Source: Trueperaceae bacterium (GTDB lineage: Bacteria; Deinococcota; Deinococci; Deinococcales; Trueperaceae). From it: 35,587 bases of DNA. How positions within the stretch are numbered: the stretch's first letter is position 1; each line of letters opens with the position of its first letter. The translations under genes and the position numbers were made by a program. The DNA is taken from contig JAABTL010000027.1 of assembly GCA_011389865.1 (NCBI GenBank), positions 1 to 35,587 on the forward strand, in the 5' to 3' direction. The notes under the pieces were generated by a model, which saw nothing but the letters and a program-made list of their open reading frames with translations, was not told the DNA's origin and did no database searches. Shown piece after piece: positions 7,237 to 16,568 of this stretch.

Positions 7237-8536
7237 CACGGTCGAACGCCACCCGCCCCGCCACCAGCGTCATCGAGGGCCAGCCGCGCAGCGCGCGGCC
7301 CTCCCAGGGCGAGAACTTCGCCTTGCTCAGGAAGCCGGCGGGGTCGACGGCCGCCTCGGTGTCGAGGTCGAGCAGCACGACGTCGGCGGGCGCGCCGGCG
7401 GCGAGCGTCGGCTCGGGCCAGCCCATGACCCGCGCGACGCCGCCCTGCAGCAGCTCGAGCAGGCGCGCGAGGTCGAGATCGCCGGCGAGCACGAGGTCGG
7501 TGTAGAGCAGCGGGAAGGCGACCTCGATGTTGGGGAGCCCGAAGGGCGCCCGCAGGGCGTCGCGGTCCTTCTCGGCGCGGGTGTGCGGCGCGTGGTCGCT
7601 GCCGAGGCAGTCGACGACGCCCCGGCGGACGGCGTCGCGCAGGTAGGCGACGTCGTCGGCGGTGCGCAGCGGGGGCGCGACCTTGATCACCGGGTCGAAG
7701 GCGCGCCAGGCCTCGTCGGTCAGCGTCAGGTGGTGCGGCGTGACCTCGCAGGTGACGGGCGCGCCCTGCGCCTTGAACCACTCGACGACGCGCATGCCGC
7801 GCTCGCTGCTCACGTGCGCGATGTGCACCCGCGCGCCGGTCATGCGCGCGACCTCGCAGTCGCGGAAGATCATGATCGACTCCGCCTCGGCCGGGTTGCC
7901 GGGCAGGCCGAGCTCGTGCGACACGGCGCCCTCGTGCATGACGCCGCCCTGCCGCAGCGAGGGGTCCTCGGAGTGCGTCTGGATGACGAGGCCCAGCTCG
8001 CGCACGTACTCGCAGGCGCGCCGCTGCAGGTGCGAGTCCACCACCGGGATGCCGTCGTCGGTGATCATCACCGCGCCGGCGGCCTGCAGCGCGGCGTAGT
8101 CGGCGAGCCGCTCGCCCTTCAGGCCGAGCGACAGCGCGGCCGCGGGCCGCAGGCGCGCGCGGCCCAGCGCCGCGGCCTGCGCCACGAGGTCGGCGACGAT
8201 CGCCGGGTCGTCGACCACCGGGTCGGTGTTGGCCATCGACACGACCGTGCCGAAGCCGCCGGCGGCCGCGGCCGCGAGCCCGGACGCCAGGTCCTCCTTC
8301 TCCTCCTGACCGGGCGTGCGCAGGTGCACGTGGGGGTCGAGGAAGGCGGGCGTGGCGAGCAGACCGCGGGCGTCGATCTCGAGCTCGGCGTCGCCGCCGA
8401 GGTCGACGCCCTCGACGCTGCCGCCGGCGAGCCACAGGTCGTGGACGCCGTGGTCGCCGCGCGCGTCGATCAGGCGGGCGCCGCGCAGGACGGTCCTGGG
8501 GGTGGGTCGGTCGCCGCCGTGGTGGGGTTCGCTCAT
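7226..8536 (-). CDS. pyrC: dihydroorotase
   Basis: A class I dihydroorotase (436 residues) that interconverts carbamoyl-aspartate and dihydroorotate, the third step of pyrimidine synthesis. Zinc-site motifs are intact: DPHVHLR (Asp67 to Arg73) followed by PGQEEKED, then TPHHL and GSDHAPH. Length matches the class I family (about 430). The start is chosen at 8536 because GGGAG lies 7 nt upstream. An ATG at 8566 overlaps the pyrB stop as ATGA and would add 10 residues; either keeps tight coupling to pyrB. It is the last gene of the pyrR-pyrB-pyrC cluster. No carA/B, pyrD or pyrE follows here. Confidence 0.93.
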   Translation of the reverse strand: MSEPHHGGDRPTPRTVLRGARLIDARGDHGVHDLWLAGGSVEGVDLGGDAELEIDARGLLATPAFLDPHVHLRTPGQEEKEDLASGLAAAAAGGFGTVVSMANTDPVVDDPAIVADLVAQAAALGRARLRPAAALSLGLKGERLADYAALQAAGAVMITDDGIPVVDSHLQRRACEYVRELGLVIQTHSEDPSLRQGGVMHEGAVSHELGLPGNPAEAESIMIFRDCEVARMTGARVHIAHVSSERGMRVVEWFKAQGAPVTCEVTPHHLTLTDEAWRAFDPVIKVAPPLRTADDVAYLRDAVRRGVVDCLGSDHAPHTRAEKDRDALRAPFGLPNIEVAFPLLYTDLVLAGDLDLARLLELLQGGVARVMGWPEPTLAAGAPADVVLLDLDTEAAVDPAGFLSKAKFSPWEGRALRGWPSMTLVAGRVAFDRAHA

Positions 8537-8562
8537 CGCTTCGCTCCCGTTCGCCGGCCGGG

Positions 8563-10205
<1,643 letters not shown>

Positions 10206-10206
10206 C

Positions 10207-10212
10207 ATGCTA
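10207..10212 (-). promoter_or_regulatory. putative -10 element of the pyr operon
   Basis: TAGCAT on the minus strand, the same hexamer as several other -10 candidates in the window. It predicts a leader of about 105 nt before pyrR, carrying the stem-loops and the PyrR site. No -35 is recognisable. Confidence 0.45.
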
Positions 10213-10267
10213 CCGCGGTGGGGGGTGGGATCGTTGGCGGAGCCGGCGCCGGCGGCGCATGCCGAAC

Positions 10268-10513
10268 TCAGTGCCCGAGCCTCGCGATGAGTTCCTCGCG
10301 TGAGGTCTGCGTGGCGGCCCCGACCTCCTGGAGGATGGCGGCCAGGGTACCGATCCTGAGGGCCGCGTGATCGGGCACCGTGATCGCGTGGGCATTCGGT
10401 CCCGGCCGCTCGAGCCGCACGTGGCTGCCCTTCCGCCGGACCACGCGGTAGCCCAGCGTTTCGAGCAACGCGATCAGGCGGGCACCAGTGACGTTGCGAG
10501 GCAGGCGCGCCAT
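10268..10513 (-). CDS. hicA: HicA-type mRNA interferase toxin (YcfA family)
   Basis: An 81-residue protein with the compact dsRBD-like HicA pattern: N-terminal ARLIALLETLGYRVVRRKGSHVRL, where the GSH histidine is the catalytic residue of the family, followed by ITVPDH and the IGTLAAILQEVG segment. HicA toxins cleave mRNA and are restrained by a HicB partner. It begins 3 nt after the stop of the upstream small gene, so the two are co-translated. Length and motif match the family well. Confidence 0.85.
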   Translation of the reverse strand: MARLPRNVTGARLIALLETLGYRVVRRKGSHVRLERPGPNAHAITVPDHAALRIGTLAAILQEVGAATQTSREELIARLGH

Positions 10514-10516
10514 CTT

Positions 10517-10723
10517 TCAGATGGCGATCAACGTGTCCCGGACGTGATGGAGGCGAATCAGTTTGGGGCGCTGATCGTCCGTGAAGTGCACGTCGACGGC
10601 TTCGCGGACCCGCTGGGACAGATCGGTGAGATCGTCGGCCTCGGTGAAGATGGCGGCCCCCAGCGCGCGTGCCGTGAACCCGCCCTCGGGGGCATCTTCG
10701 ACCAGGAACACGATCTCGCTCAT
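10517..10723 (-). CDS. HicB-like antitoxin (short, 2-oxoisovalerate-dehydrogenase-annotated family)
   Basis: A 68-residue protein beginning MSEIVFLVEDAPEGGFTARALG and ending PKLIRLHHVRDTLIAI. This short family is often annotated as a 2-oxoisovalerate dehydrogenase fragment but repeatedly accompanies HicA. The N-terminal part matches the partial RNase-H-like fold of HicB. There is no C-terminal HTH or ribbon-helix-helix, so how the pair would autoregulate is unclear. A TAGGAT -10 lies 6 nt before the ATG. Antitoxin role is inferred from gene order and fold pattern. Confidence 0.75.
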   Translation of the reverse strand: MSEIVFLVEDAPEGGFTARALGAAIFTEADDLTDLSQRVREAVDVHFTDDQRPKLIRLHHVRDTLIAI

Positions 10724-10729
10724 GGCCTC

Positions 10730-10735
10730 ATCCTA
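10730..10735 (-). promoter_or_regulatory. -10 element for leaderless hicB-like mRNA
   Basis: TAGGAT on the minus strand, followed by 6 nt (GAGGCC) and the ATG at 10723. The same spacing is seen before the crp-type gene. Confidence 0.55.
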
Positions 10736-10834
10736 GTCGAATGGCGCCACGGTAGGTGACGATCTTGTGGGCCGATGCCTATGGGTTCGCGTCGAATGCC
10801 TACCGCGTCGCCGGAGACCTTCGCCGCGCGCCCC

Positions 10835-10909
10835 TCAGTCCGTCACCGTCGCCTTCCCGAGCTGCGCGGGCAGCGCCAGGTTGAGGAGGACACCGGCGAA
10901 TCCGGCGGA
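10835..10909 (-). pseudogene. remnant of the 3' end of a second uracil permease gene
   Basis: This stretch encodes GFAGVLLNLALPAQLGKATVTD and a TGA. It is almost colinear with the last codons of the intact permease at 12409 (IAGVVLNLLLPAHLGKATATD and TGA), with about 85% nucleotide identity by eye over some 70 bp, including bases just past the stop. Upstream of it the similarity ends and no permease body remains. The 10736-11079 gap otherwise shows no intact gene. A short open stretch ending ARVERDALIEMLER and TGA near 10933 might be another gene tail. Confidence 0.75.
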
Positions 10910-11029
10910 GTCGCTCCCGACGCAGGTGGGGCTCAACGCTCCAGCATCTCGATGAGGGCGTCGCGCTCGACACGGGCGGGGCGCGGCGCACCTCGCCCGG
11001 GTCCGCTTGCCCGCGCCCGGCCCCGGGCG

Positions 11030-11035
11030 CATCAT
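11030..11035 (+). promoter_or_regulatory. possible -10 of lipoprotein A, leader homologous to lipoprotein B
   Basis: CATCAT, followed by ggagggcaagc, lines up with TAGCAT followed by ggcggcaagc at 13767 before lipoprotein B, so the two genes share leader ancestry. It departs from TANNNT at the first base. A strong GAGGGAGGG Shine-Dalgarno lies at 11065-11073. Confidence 0.35.
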
Positions 11036-11079
11036 GGAGGGCAAGCCTGCGCCGGGGGCCCAACGAGGGAGGGTCCACC

Positions 11080-12390
11080 ATGACCGTTCCGCTCCGCCGA
11101 CGTCCGCCCCGCCTTCTCGCTCTGCTCGCCGTCCTTGCCGGACTTGCCGCCGTGCTCGTGGCCTGCGGCGCAGAGCCCGCCGCGCCGATGACGGTGCAGG
11201 GTCGGGTGGCGCTCGTCAACGGCTTCGACGTCCCCCTGGTCGGCGTGCTGGTGCACGTCCAGGGCACGACGACCACCTCCGACGCGGACGGTCGCTTCAG
11301 CGTGGCAAACGTGCGCCCGCCCTACACCGTGATCCTGGGGTCGGGCGGCAGCCAACCCTGGGTGCACGCGTACGAGGGGTTGACGACCGCGACGCCGACG
11401 CTCTCGCCGTACGCCGCCATGTACGCCCTCACGTCGCCCACGGCGTTCCGTCGGGCGACCATCGAGGGGAGCCTGTCGAACCCGCTCATCACCGACCGGC
11501 GCATCGAGCTCTGCGCGGTGGGCCTGGCCGGGATCCCGGCGTACGGCTGCGACAGGATCGAAGCCGGTGAGACGACCTACTCGATCGAGGTGGCCTGGCG
11601 CGATGCCGGCCCGGTGACGGTGCGGCTCTACGCGCTGCAGTACCAGGTCGACGCCGACGACCGACCGACGGCGGTGCTCACGAACGGCTGGGTCGACCTA
11701 CCCGTTCAGGACGGGACCACCCTCACCCAGTCGGTGCCATCCGGCACGGCCCCGGTCTCGAAGGCCCTCGAGGGGACGCTGCTGGCCAGCGGGGGCGTTG
11801 CCGGCGGCGCCTTCGTGCGGGTGCGCACGGAGGACGCCTACGTGCTGCCGGTGTACTCGGGCAACGTGCAGGCGGGCCTCCTCGACTTCGAAACGCCGCT
11901 GTACCCCGACCCCGAGATCATGGTCTCCGCCTACGCCCTGTTCCCCGCCACGGGGGGCATGGCCTTCGCCTGGAGCGCGGTCGACCCGACGCGGCCCTTC
12001 ACCGTCTCGGTGCCGGTCCCGGGGCAGCCGATCGAGCCGGTGGACGGGGCGGCGGGCGTCGATGCCAGCACCCCGTTCCGGGCCGTCGGCGGCCCGGCCG
12101 GGGCGCGCAACTTCTCGTGGTCGCCGCAGCTCGGTCAGAACGGACCCGACGTGGTGCTCACGACGACGCAGAACGAGGCGCGCTTGCCCGACGTCTCGCT
12201 CGTCGGCCAGGCCTGGCCCGCCGGCGGTCACTACGACTGGGTCGTCGCCGCGGTGGCGGCTCCGGATCTCGCCACGGCGGCCGCCTTCCCGGCCCTCGGC
12301 GTCGAGTTCTTCTTCGCGACCGGGATCGGGCTCGAGGGCACCGGTGCGGTGGCGGTGTCCGCCCGCCGCGCGTTCGACCTCGCGCCCTGA
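11080..12390 (+). CDS. lipoprotein A: carboxypeptidase-regulatory-like domain lipoprotein (paralogue family of three)
   Basis: A 436-residue secreted lipoprotein. Signal peptide with lipobox LVAC, Cys29 lipidated. Residues about 37-85 form a carboxypeptidase-regulatory/TonB-plug-like beta sandwich (GRVALVNGFDVPLVGVLVHV, then DADGRFSV). The family then shows VHAYEGLTTATP, GCDRIEAGET and, near the C-terminus, FRAVGGPAGARNFSWSP and a terminal AP. It shares these blocks with the lipoproteins at 13815 and 15095. Such domains are usually surface adhesive or polysaccharide-binding scaffolds; no catalytic motif is visible. The start is supported by the strong Shine-Dalgarno. It lies between a permease remnant and the intact permease. 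Function unknown. Confidence 0.8.
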   Translation: MTVPLRRRPPRLLALLAVLAGLAAVLVACGAEPAAPMTVQGRVALVNGFDVPLVGVLVHVQGTTTTSDADGRFSVANVRPPYTVILGSGGSQPWVHAYEGLTTATPTLSPYAAMYALTSPTAFRRATIEGSLSNPLITDRRIELCAVGLAGIPAYGCDRIEAGETTYSIEVAWRDAGPVTVRLYALQYQVDADDRPTAVLTNGWVDLPVQDGTTLTQSVPSGTAPVSKALEGTLLASGGVAGGAFVRVRTEDAYVLPVYSGNVQAGLLDFETPLYPDPEIMVSAYALFPATGGMAFAWSAVDPTRPFTVSVPVPGQPIEPVDGAAGVDASTPFRAVGGPAGARNFSWSPQLGQNGPDVVLTTTQNEARLPDVSLVGQAWPAGGHYDWVVAAVAAPDLATAAAFPALGVEFFFATGIGLEGTGAVAVSARRAFDLAP

Positions 12391-12408
12391 CGCACGGCAG
12401 GCGCCCCG

Positions 12409-13647
12409 TCAGTCCGTCGCCGTCGCCTTCCCGAGGTGCGCGGGCAGCAGCAGGTTGAGCACGACGCCGGCGATGCCGGCGAGGCCGATGCCCTCGACGG
12501 TGAACTCGCCGAGGTGGAAGGCCATGCCGCCGACGCCGAACACGAGGACGACCGCGGCGATGATGAGGTTGCGGGTCTCGGTGAGGTCGACCTGGGCGCG
12601 CACGAGCGTCGCCATGCCGACGACGACGATCGAGCCGAACAGCACGACCAGGATGCCGCCCATCACGGGCGTGGGGATGGTGCCGAGGAAGGCGCCGAGC
12701 TTGCCGACGAAGGCGAGCACGATCGCGAAGCCCGCCGCGATCGTCATGATCAGCGGGTTGAACGCCTTGGTGAGGGCGACGGCGCCGGTGACCTCGGAGT
12801 AGGTGGTGTTGGGCGGGCCGCCGAAGAGGCTGGCGAGGCTGGTCGCGAGGCCGTCGCCCAGCAGCGTGCGGTGCAGGCCGGGCTTCTTGAGGTAGTCCTG
12901 GCCGGTCACGGCGCGGATGGCGACGAGGTCGCCGACGTGCTCGATGGCCGGCGCGATGGCGACCGGCAGGATGAACAGGATCGCCGGCAGCGAGAACGTC
13001 GGCGTGACGAACGCGGGGACGGCGAACCAGGCGGCCTCGCGGATCGGGGTGAGGTCGACCATGCCGAGGATCGCGGAGAGCAGGTAGCCGACGGTGATGC
13101 CGACCAGGATGGGGACGAGCTTGAGCAGACCGCGGGCGAACACCGCGGTGAGCATCGTCGCGAGCAGCGAGACCAGCGCCACCCCGACCGCGCGGCCGCT
13201 GTAGTCGCCGACGGCCATGCCGGTCGCCATGTCGACCGCGACGGGCGCGAGCGCCAGGCCGATGACCATGATCACCGGGCCGGTGACGATCGGCGGCAGC
13301 ACCCGCTGGACGATCCCCACCCCGCGCCAGCGCACCAGCAGCGACAGGCCGATGTACACGAGGCCCGCGGCCATGAGGCCGGAGAGCGTCGCCGGCAGGC
13401 CGAACTCGGAGACGCCGTAGCTGATCGGCGCGATGAACGCGAACGACGAGGCGAGGAAGACGGGCACGCTGAAGCCCGTGACGACCTGGAAGAGCAGCGT
13501 CCCTGCCCCCGCCGTGAACAGCGCCACGTTGGGGTCGAGGCCCGTCAGGAGCGGCACCAAGACCAGCGCGCCGAAGGCGACGAACAGCATCTGCGCGCCG
13601 ATGAGGAAGCTGCGGGGGCTGAGGGTGGGGGCCGGAGGTTGGGTCAC
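12409..13647 (-). CDS. uraA: NCS2 family uracil permease
   Basis: A 412-residue integral membrane protein, hydrophobic almost throughout, consistent with the 14-segment UraA fold. Recognisable NCS2 features are the glycine-rich first helix (LIGAQMLFVAFGALVLVPLL), the substrate-site segment PAIEHVGDLVAIRAVTGQD with the conserved Glu-His, and GGPPNTTYSE with the second key Glu. It imports uracil with protons for salvage, where PyrR's phosphoribosyltransferase activity could use it. The GTG start at 13647 is chosen because GGAGGAG lies 6 nt upstream. It is transcribed opposite to the lipoproteins on both sides. It might be under pyrimidine control, but no PyrR loop is seen in its short leader. 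Confidence 0.92.
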   Translation of the reverse strand: MTQPPAPTLSPRSFLIGAQMLFVAFGALVLVPLLTGLDPNVALFTAGAGTLLFQVVTGFSVPVFLASSFAFIAPISYGVSEFGLPATLSGLMAAGLVYIGLSLLVRWRGVGIVQRVLPPIVTGPVIMVIGLALAPVAVDMATGMAVGDYSGRAVGVALVSLLATMLTAVFARGLLKLVPILVGITVGYLLSAILGMVDLTPIREAAWFAVPAFVTPTFSLPAILFILPVAIAPAIEHVGDLVAIRAVTGQDYLKKPGLHRTLLGDGLATSLASLFGGPPNTTYSEVTGAVALTKAFNPLIMTIAAGFAIVLAFVGKLGAFLGTIPTPVMGGILVVLFGSIVVVGMATLVRAQVDLTETRNLIIAAVVLVFGVGGMAFHLGEFTVEGIGLAGIAGVVLNLLLPAHLGKATATD

Positions 13648-13766
13648 GTGGGTCTCCTCCCAGGTCGGGCTGGGCGGAGCGTAACGCAGGTGAGGCGGGC
13701 GTGAGAAGGGCGGTCGGGGCAGCCGGCCTCGGGACACGCCGCCCACGTTCGCGGCGGCCGTTCGTC

Positions 13767-13772
13767 TAGCAT
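13767..13772 (+). promoter_or_regulatory. putative -10 of lipoproteins B and C
   Basis: TAGCAT predicts a start near 13779 and a ~36-nt leader with GGGAGG at 13804-13809 before the GTG at 13815. It lies in the divergent uraA-lipoprotein B gap. Confidence 0.5.
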
Positions 13773-13814
13773 GGCGGCAAGCGATCGTGGCTGCCGTGGG
13801 GACGGGAGGACGTC

Positions 13815-15098
13815 GTGGCTCGTCGACCGTGCTCGGCAAGCTGGGCGCGTGGCGCCGTCGTGTTGCTGGCCGCCTTCGCGCTCGTCGGGTGTCCGGCCCC
13901 GGGGACGTCGGTCGTGACGATCGACGTCGAGGGCGCCGTCGTCGGTCTCTACGACCTCCCGCTCGCGGGCGTGGTGGTGCGCATCGGCGACGCGGTCACC
14001 GTGACCGACGCCCAGGGGCGCTTCTCGCTGGCGGAGGTGACGCCGCCGTACGACCTGGTCCTGAGCAAGGACGAGGACGGCGGCTGGGTCCACGTCTTCG
14101 AGGGCCTCACCGACGCGGCACCCCGGCTGGTGCCCGATCGGTCCGATGCGACGCTGCTCGCCCCGTTCGCGAGCACGACCTTGCGTGGCGTCGTGTCCCC
14201 GCTTCCGCTCCCGGCCGGTCTCCGCATCATCGTGTGCGTGGAGGGGCTGGACGCGGTCGTGTTCGGCTGCGACCGGGTGGAGGCCGGCGAAACCGAGTAC
14301 GAGCTGACCGCGTACTGGGCGCCGGGTCCGCCGGCCGAGGTGCGCGTCCATGCCCTCGCCGTCGACCTCGACGCGGGGCTCCCCGTCGCGTACCCCGGGT
14401 ACGGCGCGTTCGCCGCCACCCTCGAGGCCGGCGTGCCGGCGACGCTCGATGTCAGCTATCCCATCAACCCGACCCAGAGCATGCTGACCGCGTCCATCCT
14501 GCCCGCCGGCGGTTCGACGCTGGAGGGTGTCGCGGTGTCGATCCGCCTCGGCGAGCACTTGACGATGCAGGTGTACGAGGGCGACCCGCCGGGCGGCGCG
14601 CTGTCGCTGCCGGTGCCGGACGTCGGCAGCGGTTATGAGGTCTTCGCCGTGTCCCGCTCCCAGACGGAGGCGGGCTTCGCGTGGCGGGCGGGCACCACGA
14701 CCGCGTTCGGCGAGATCCGGGTGGCGGCCAGCCCGCAGCTGCTCGCGCCGCCGGAGGGCACGATGGACGCCGACCTGGACACGGCGTTCTCCGCCAGCGT
14801 GAATCCCGACGGCGTGATGACCTTCCAGTGGGTACCCGATGCGACGGGCGCGCGTTTCGCCGTGACCACGCGGCGGCCGTCGGTGACGCTGCTCGATCCC
14901 ACGGGCGTCGGCTTCCCGTGGCCCGGCGGGTCCACGTACACGTGGTTGGCGTACGCCCACGGCACGACCAGCGTCGACGACGCGGCGGCGATGGGGCTGA
15001 CCCGCGTCTACGGCGCCGTGCGTCCGGGCGGGCCCGGCTGGGGCGCCGACGGCGACGTCACCCTGCACGCCCCGCGCACCGTGGGGTGGGCGCCGTGA
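13815..15098 (+). CDS. lipoprotein B: paralogue with carboxypeptidase-regulatory-like domain
   Basis: A 427-residue lipoprotein with lipobox ALVGC (Cys26). The N-terminal beta domain (VVTIDVEGAVVGLYDLPLAG, then DAQGRFSLAEV), VHVFEGLTDAAP and FGCDRVEAGETEY align with lipoproteins A and C. The C-terminal third (TAFSASVNPDGVMTFQWVPD, ending AP) is more diverged. Six or seven residues after the lipidated Cys are nearly the same as in C (GTSVVTIDVEG / GAPVVTIDVEG), so B and C are the closest pair. The next gene starts within its stop codon, so the two lipoproteins are made together and may form a complex. Envelope location is clear; role unknown. Confidence 0.8.
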   Translation: MARRPCSASWARGAVVLLAAFALVGCPAPGTSVVTIDVEGAVVGLYDLPLAGVVVRIGDAVTVTDAQGRFSLAEVTPPYDLVLSKDEDGGWVHVFEGLTDAAPRLVPDRSDATLLAPFASTTLRGVVSPLPLPAGLRIIVCVEGLDAVVFGCDRVEAGETEYELTAYWAPGPPAEVRVHALAVDLDAGLPVAYPGYGAFAATLEAGVPATLDVSYPINPTQSMLTASILPAGGSTLEGVAVSIRLGEHLTMQVYEGDPPGGALSLPVPDVGSGYEVFAVSRSQTEAGFAWRAGTTTAFGEIRVAASPQLLAPPEGTMDADLDTAFSASVNPDGVMTFQWVPDATGARFAVTTRRPSVTLLDPTGVGFPWPGGSTYTWLAYAHGTTSVDDAAAMGLTRVYGAVRPGGPGWGADGDVTLHAPRTVGWAP

Positions 15099-16390
15099 GG
15101 GCCGGCGCCGCGCGTCGCGGCCGCCGGCTGGCGAGCGCCGCGCTGCTCCTCCTCCCGCTCCTCGCCGGCTGCCCCGGCCCGGGGGCGCCGGTCGTGACGA
15201 TCGACGTCGAGGGCCGGGTGGTCGCGTTCGACGGCACCCCGCTGGCCGGGGTGCTCGTCCACGCGGACGGCGAGCTGACGGCCACGCGCGCCGACGGGAC
15301 CTTCACGCTCCAGGACCTCGCCTCGCCCTACACGCTCACCCTGGGCGGGGGCGACACCGAACCGTGGGTGCACGCGTACGAGGGGCTCACCTCGGCCACG
15401 CCGGTGCTGGCGCCGCACGTCGACGTCAGCCAGGTCTTCTCCTCCCACGGTTACGCGACGGGCTCCGTCTGGGGCGGCAGCCAACTCGCCAGCGACCAGG
15501 TGGTGGTCGTGTGCCTGGAGGGCCGCGCCTTCCCGGTCCGGGGCTGCGGACGCGCGGACGGCGGGGACACGAGCTACACCGCGCCGGCCGGCTGGGGCGG
15601 CGGCGCCGTCGCGCCGGTGCGGGTGCACGCGCTGCGGATGCGCGTCGATGCGCTGGGCCGGCCCAGCGCCTACCTGGGCTACGAGACCCACGAGGCCGAC
15701 CTGCTGCACGAGGCGTCGACCACCGTGGACGTGCTGCCGTTGGGCGCCCTGGACGCGTCGCGCTTCCACGGATCGATCGTGCCGGCCGGCGGCGGCGTGC
15801 TCCTCTGGAGCGGCGCCTGGGTCCGGCTCGACGGGAATCTCGCCCTCCCCTTCTTCACGCAGGTGCCGGGCGCCGGCTACCTCGACATGAACGCGCCGCA
15901 CCTGGGCGATGGCAGCGCGCTGGTGGCCGCGCACGCCGACCACCCGACCGGTTGGGCTTTCGCCTGGCTCACCACGCCGATCACCGAGGCGTTCGACCTG
16001 CGTCTGCCCGAGCCACCGTCGCTGCTGGGGCCCGTCGACGGCGCGCTGGGCGTCACGGCGGCCACGGAGTTCCGGGCCATCGGGGGCCCGACCGGCGCCA
16101 AGGAGTTCCGTTGGTCGCCGGATGCCGGTGTCGGAGGACCGGTCGTGTCGCTGACGACCGCGAGCGACGTGGCCCGCATGCCGGACCCGACGGTCCTCGG
16201 GTTCGACCTCGTCCCCGGCGGCGTGTACGTATGGTCCGTGAGCGGCGTCGCGGGTGAAGGTCTCGATGCCGCGGCGGGCGTGCCCGTCTTGCCCTGGCTG
16301 TACGTCGCGTTCGCGGGCGACCCGTTGGGCCTGTCCGGGTCCGGCGCGGTCGCGACCTCACTGACACGGACGGTGACGCTGGCGCCGTGA
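15095..16390 (+). CDS. lipoprotein C: paralogue with carboxypeptidase-regulatory-like domain
   Basis: A 431-residue lipoprotein with lipobox LLAGC (Cys26). The GTG start overlaps the stop of lipoprotein B (GTGA), which decides the start; the frame is open further upstream only as a shadow of gene B. The N-terminal beta domain, VHAYEGLTSATP, RGCGRADGGDTSY and FRAIGGPTGAKEFRWSP match lipoprotein A, and the C-terminus again ends AP. The GCDR-type motif is altered to GCGR. The repeated block DGALGVTAATEFRAIGG resembles a fibronectin-III-like strand pattern. It is probably a surface protein with partner B. Confidence 0.8.
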   Translation: MRAGAARRGRRLASAALLLLPLLAGCPGPGAPVVTIDVEGRVVAFDGTPLAGVLVHADGELTATRADGTFTLQDLASPYTLTLGGGDTEPWVHAYEGLTSATPVLAPHVDVSQVFSSHGYATGSVWGGSQLASDQVVVVCLEGRAFPVRGCGRADGGDTSYTAPAGWGGGAVAPVRVHALRMRVDALGRPSAYLGYETHEADLLHEASTTVDVLPLGALDASRFHGSIVPAGGGVLLWSGAWVRLDGNLALPFFTQVPGAGYLDMNAPHLGDGSALVAAHADHPTGWAFAWLTTPITEAFDLRLPEPPSLLGPVDGALGVTAATEFRAIGGPTGAKEFRWSPDAGVGGPVVSLTTASDVARMPDPTVLGFDLVPGGVYVWSVSGVAGEGLDAAAGVPVLPWLYVAFAGDPLGLSGSGAVATSLTRTVTLAP

Positions 16391-16465
16391 GGTCGGTGCA
16401 GCGCCGGGCGGCCGGCGGAGCGCCGGGCCGCGGTCTGCGACGTTCGACCGCCGGCGGGCGGGAGC

Positions 16466-16483
16466 GGGACCTTCGGAGGTCCC
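16466..16483. other. stem-loop upstream of the aldehyde dehydrogenase promoter
   Basis: A perfect 7-bp stem GGGACCT/AGGTCCC with tetraloop TCGG. It lies 76 bp after lipoprotein C and 4 bp before the next -10 candidate. It could end the lipoprotein transcript or act as an operator; there is no T-tract. Confidence 0.4.
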
Positions 16484-16487
16484 GTGG

Positions 16488-16493
16488 TACCCT
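16488..16493 (+). promoter_or_regulatory. putative -10 of the aldehyde dehydrogenase gene
   Basis: TACCCT fits TANNNT; predicted leader about 68 nt. The Shine-Dalgarno AGAGAGGA lies just before the ATG at 16569. Confidence 0.4.
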
Positions 16494-16568
16494 CGAGGTG
16501 ACCCCGCACGCGTGCTGGGACCCGTCCAGGACGGACTACGCACGCGCCGTTCGCAGAGAGGACCCACC

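Noticed and set aside
10910-10960. Minus-strand peptide ARVERDALIEMLER followed by TGA, which resembles a gene C-terminus
   Set aside because: It is too short and has no start or family match. It may be another decayed tail, but that cannot be supported.
12409-13839. Longer 476-residue form of the uracil permease
   Set aside because: The extra 64 residues would be Arg/Pro-rich and would run into the promoter of lipoprotein B. GTG 13647 has a strong Shine-Dalgarno.
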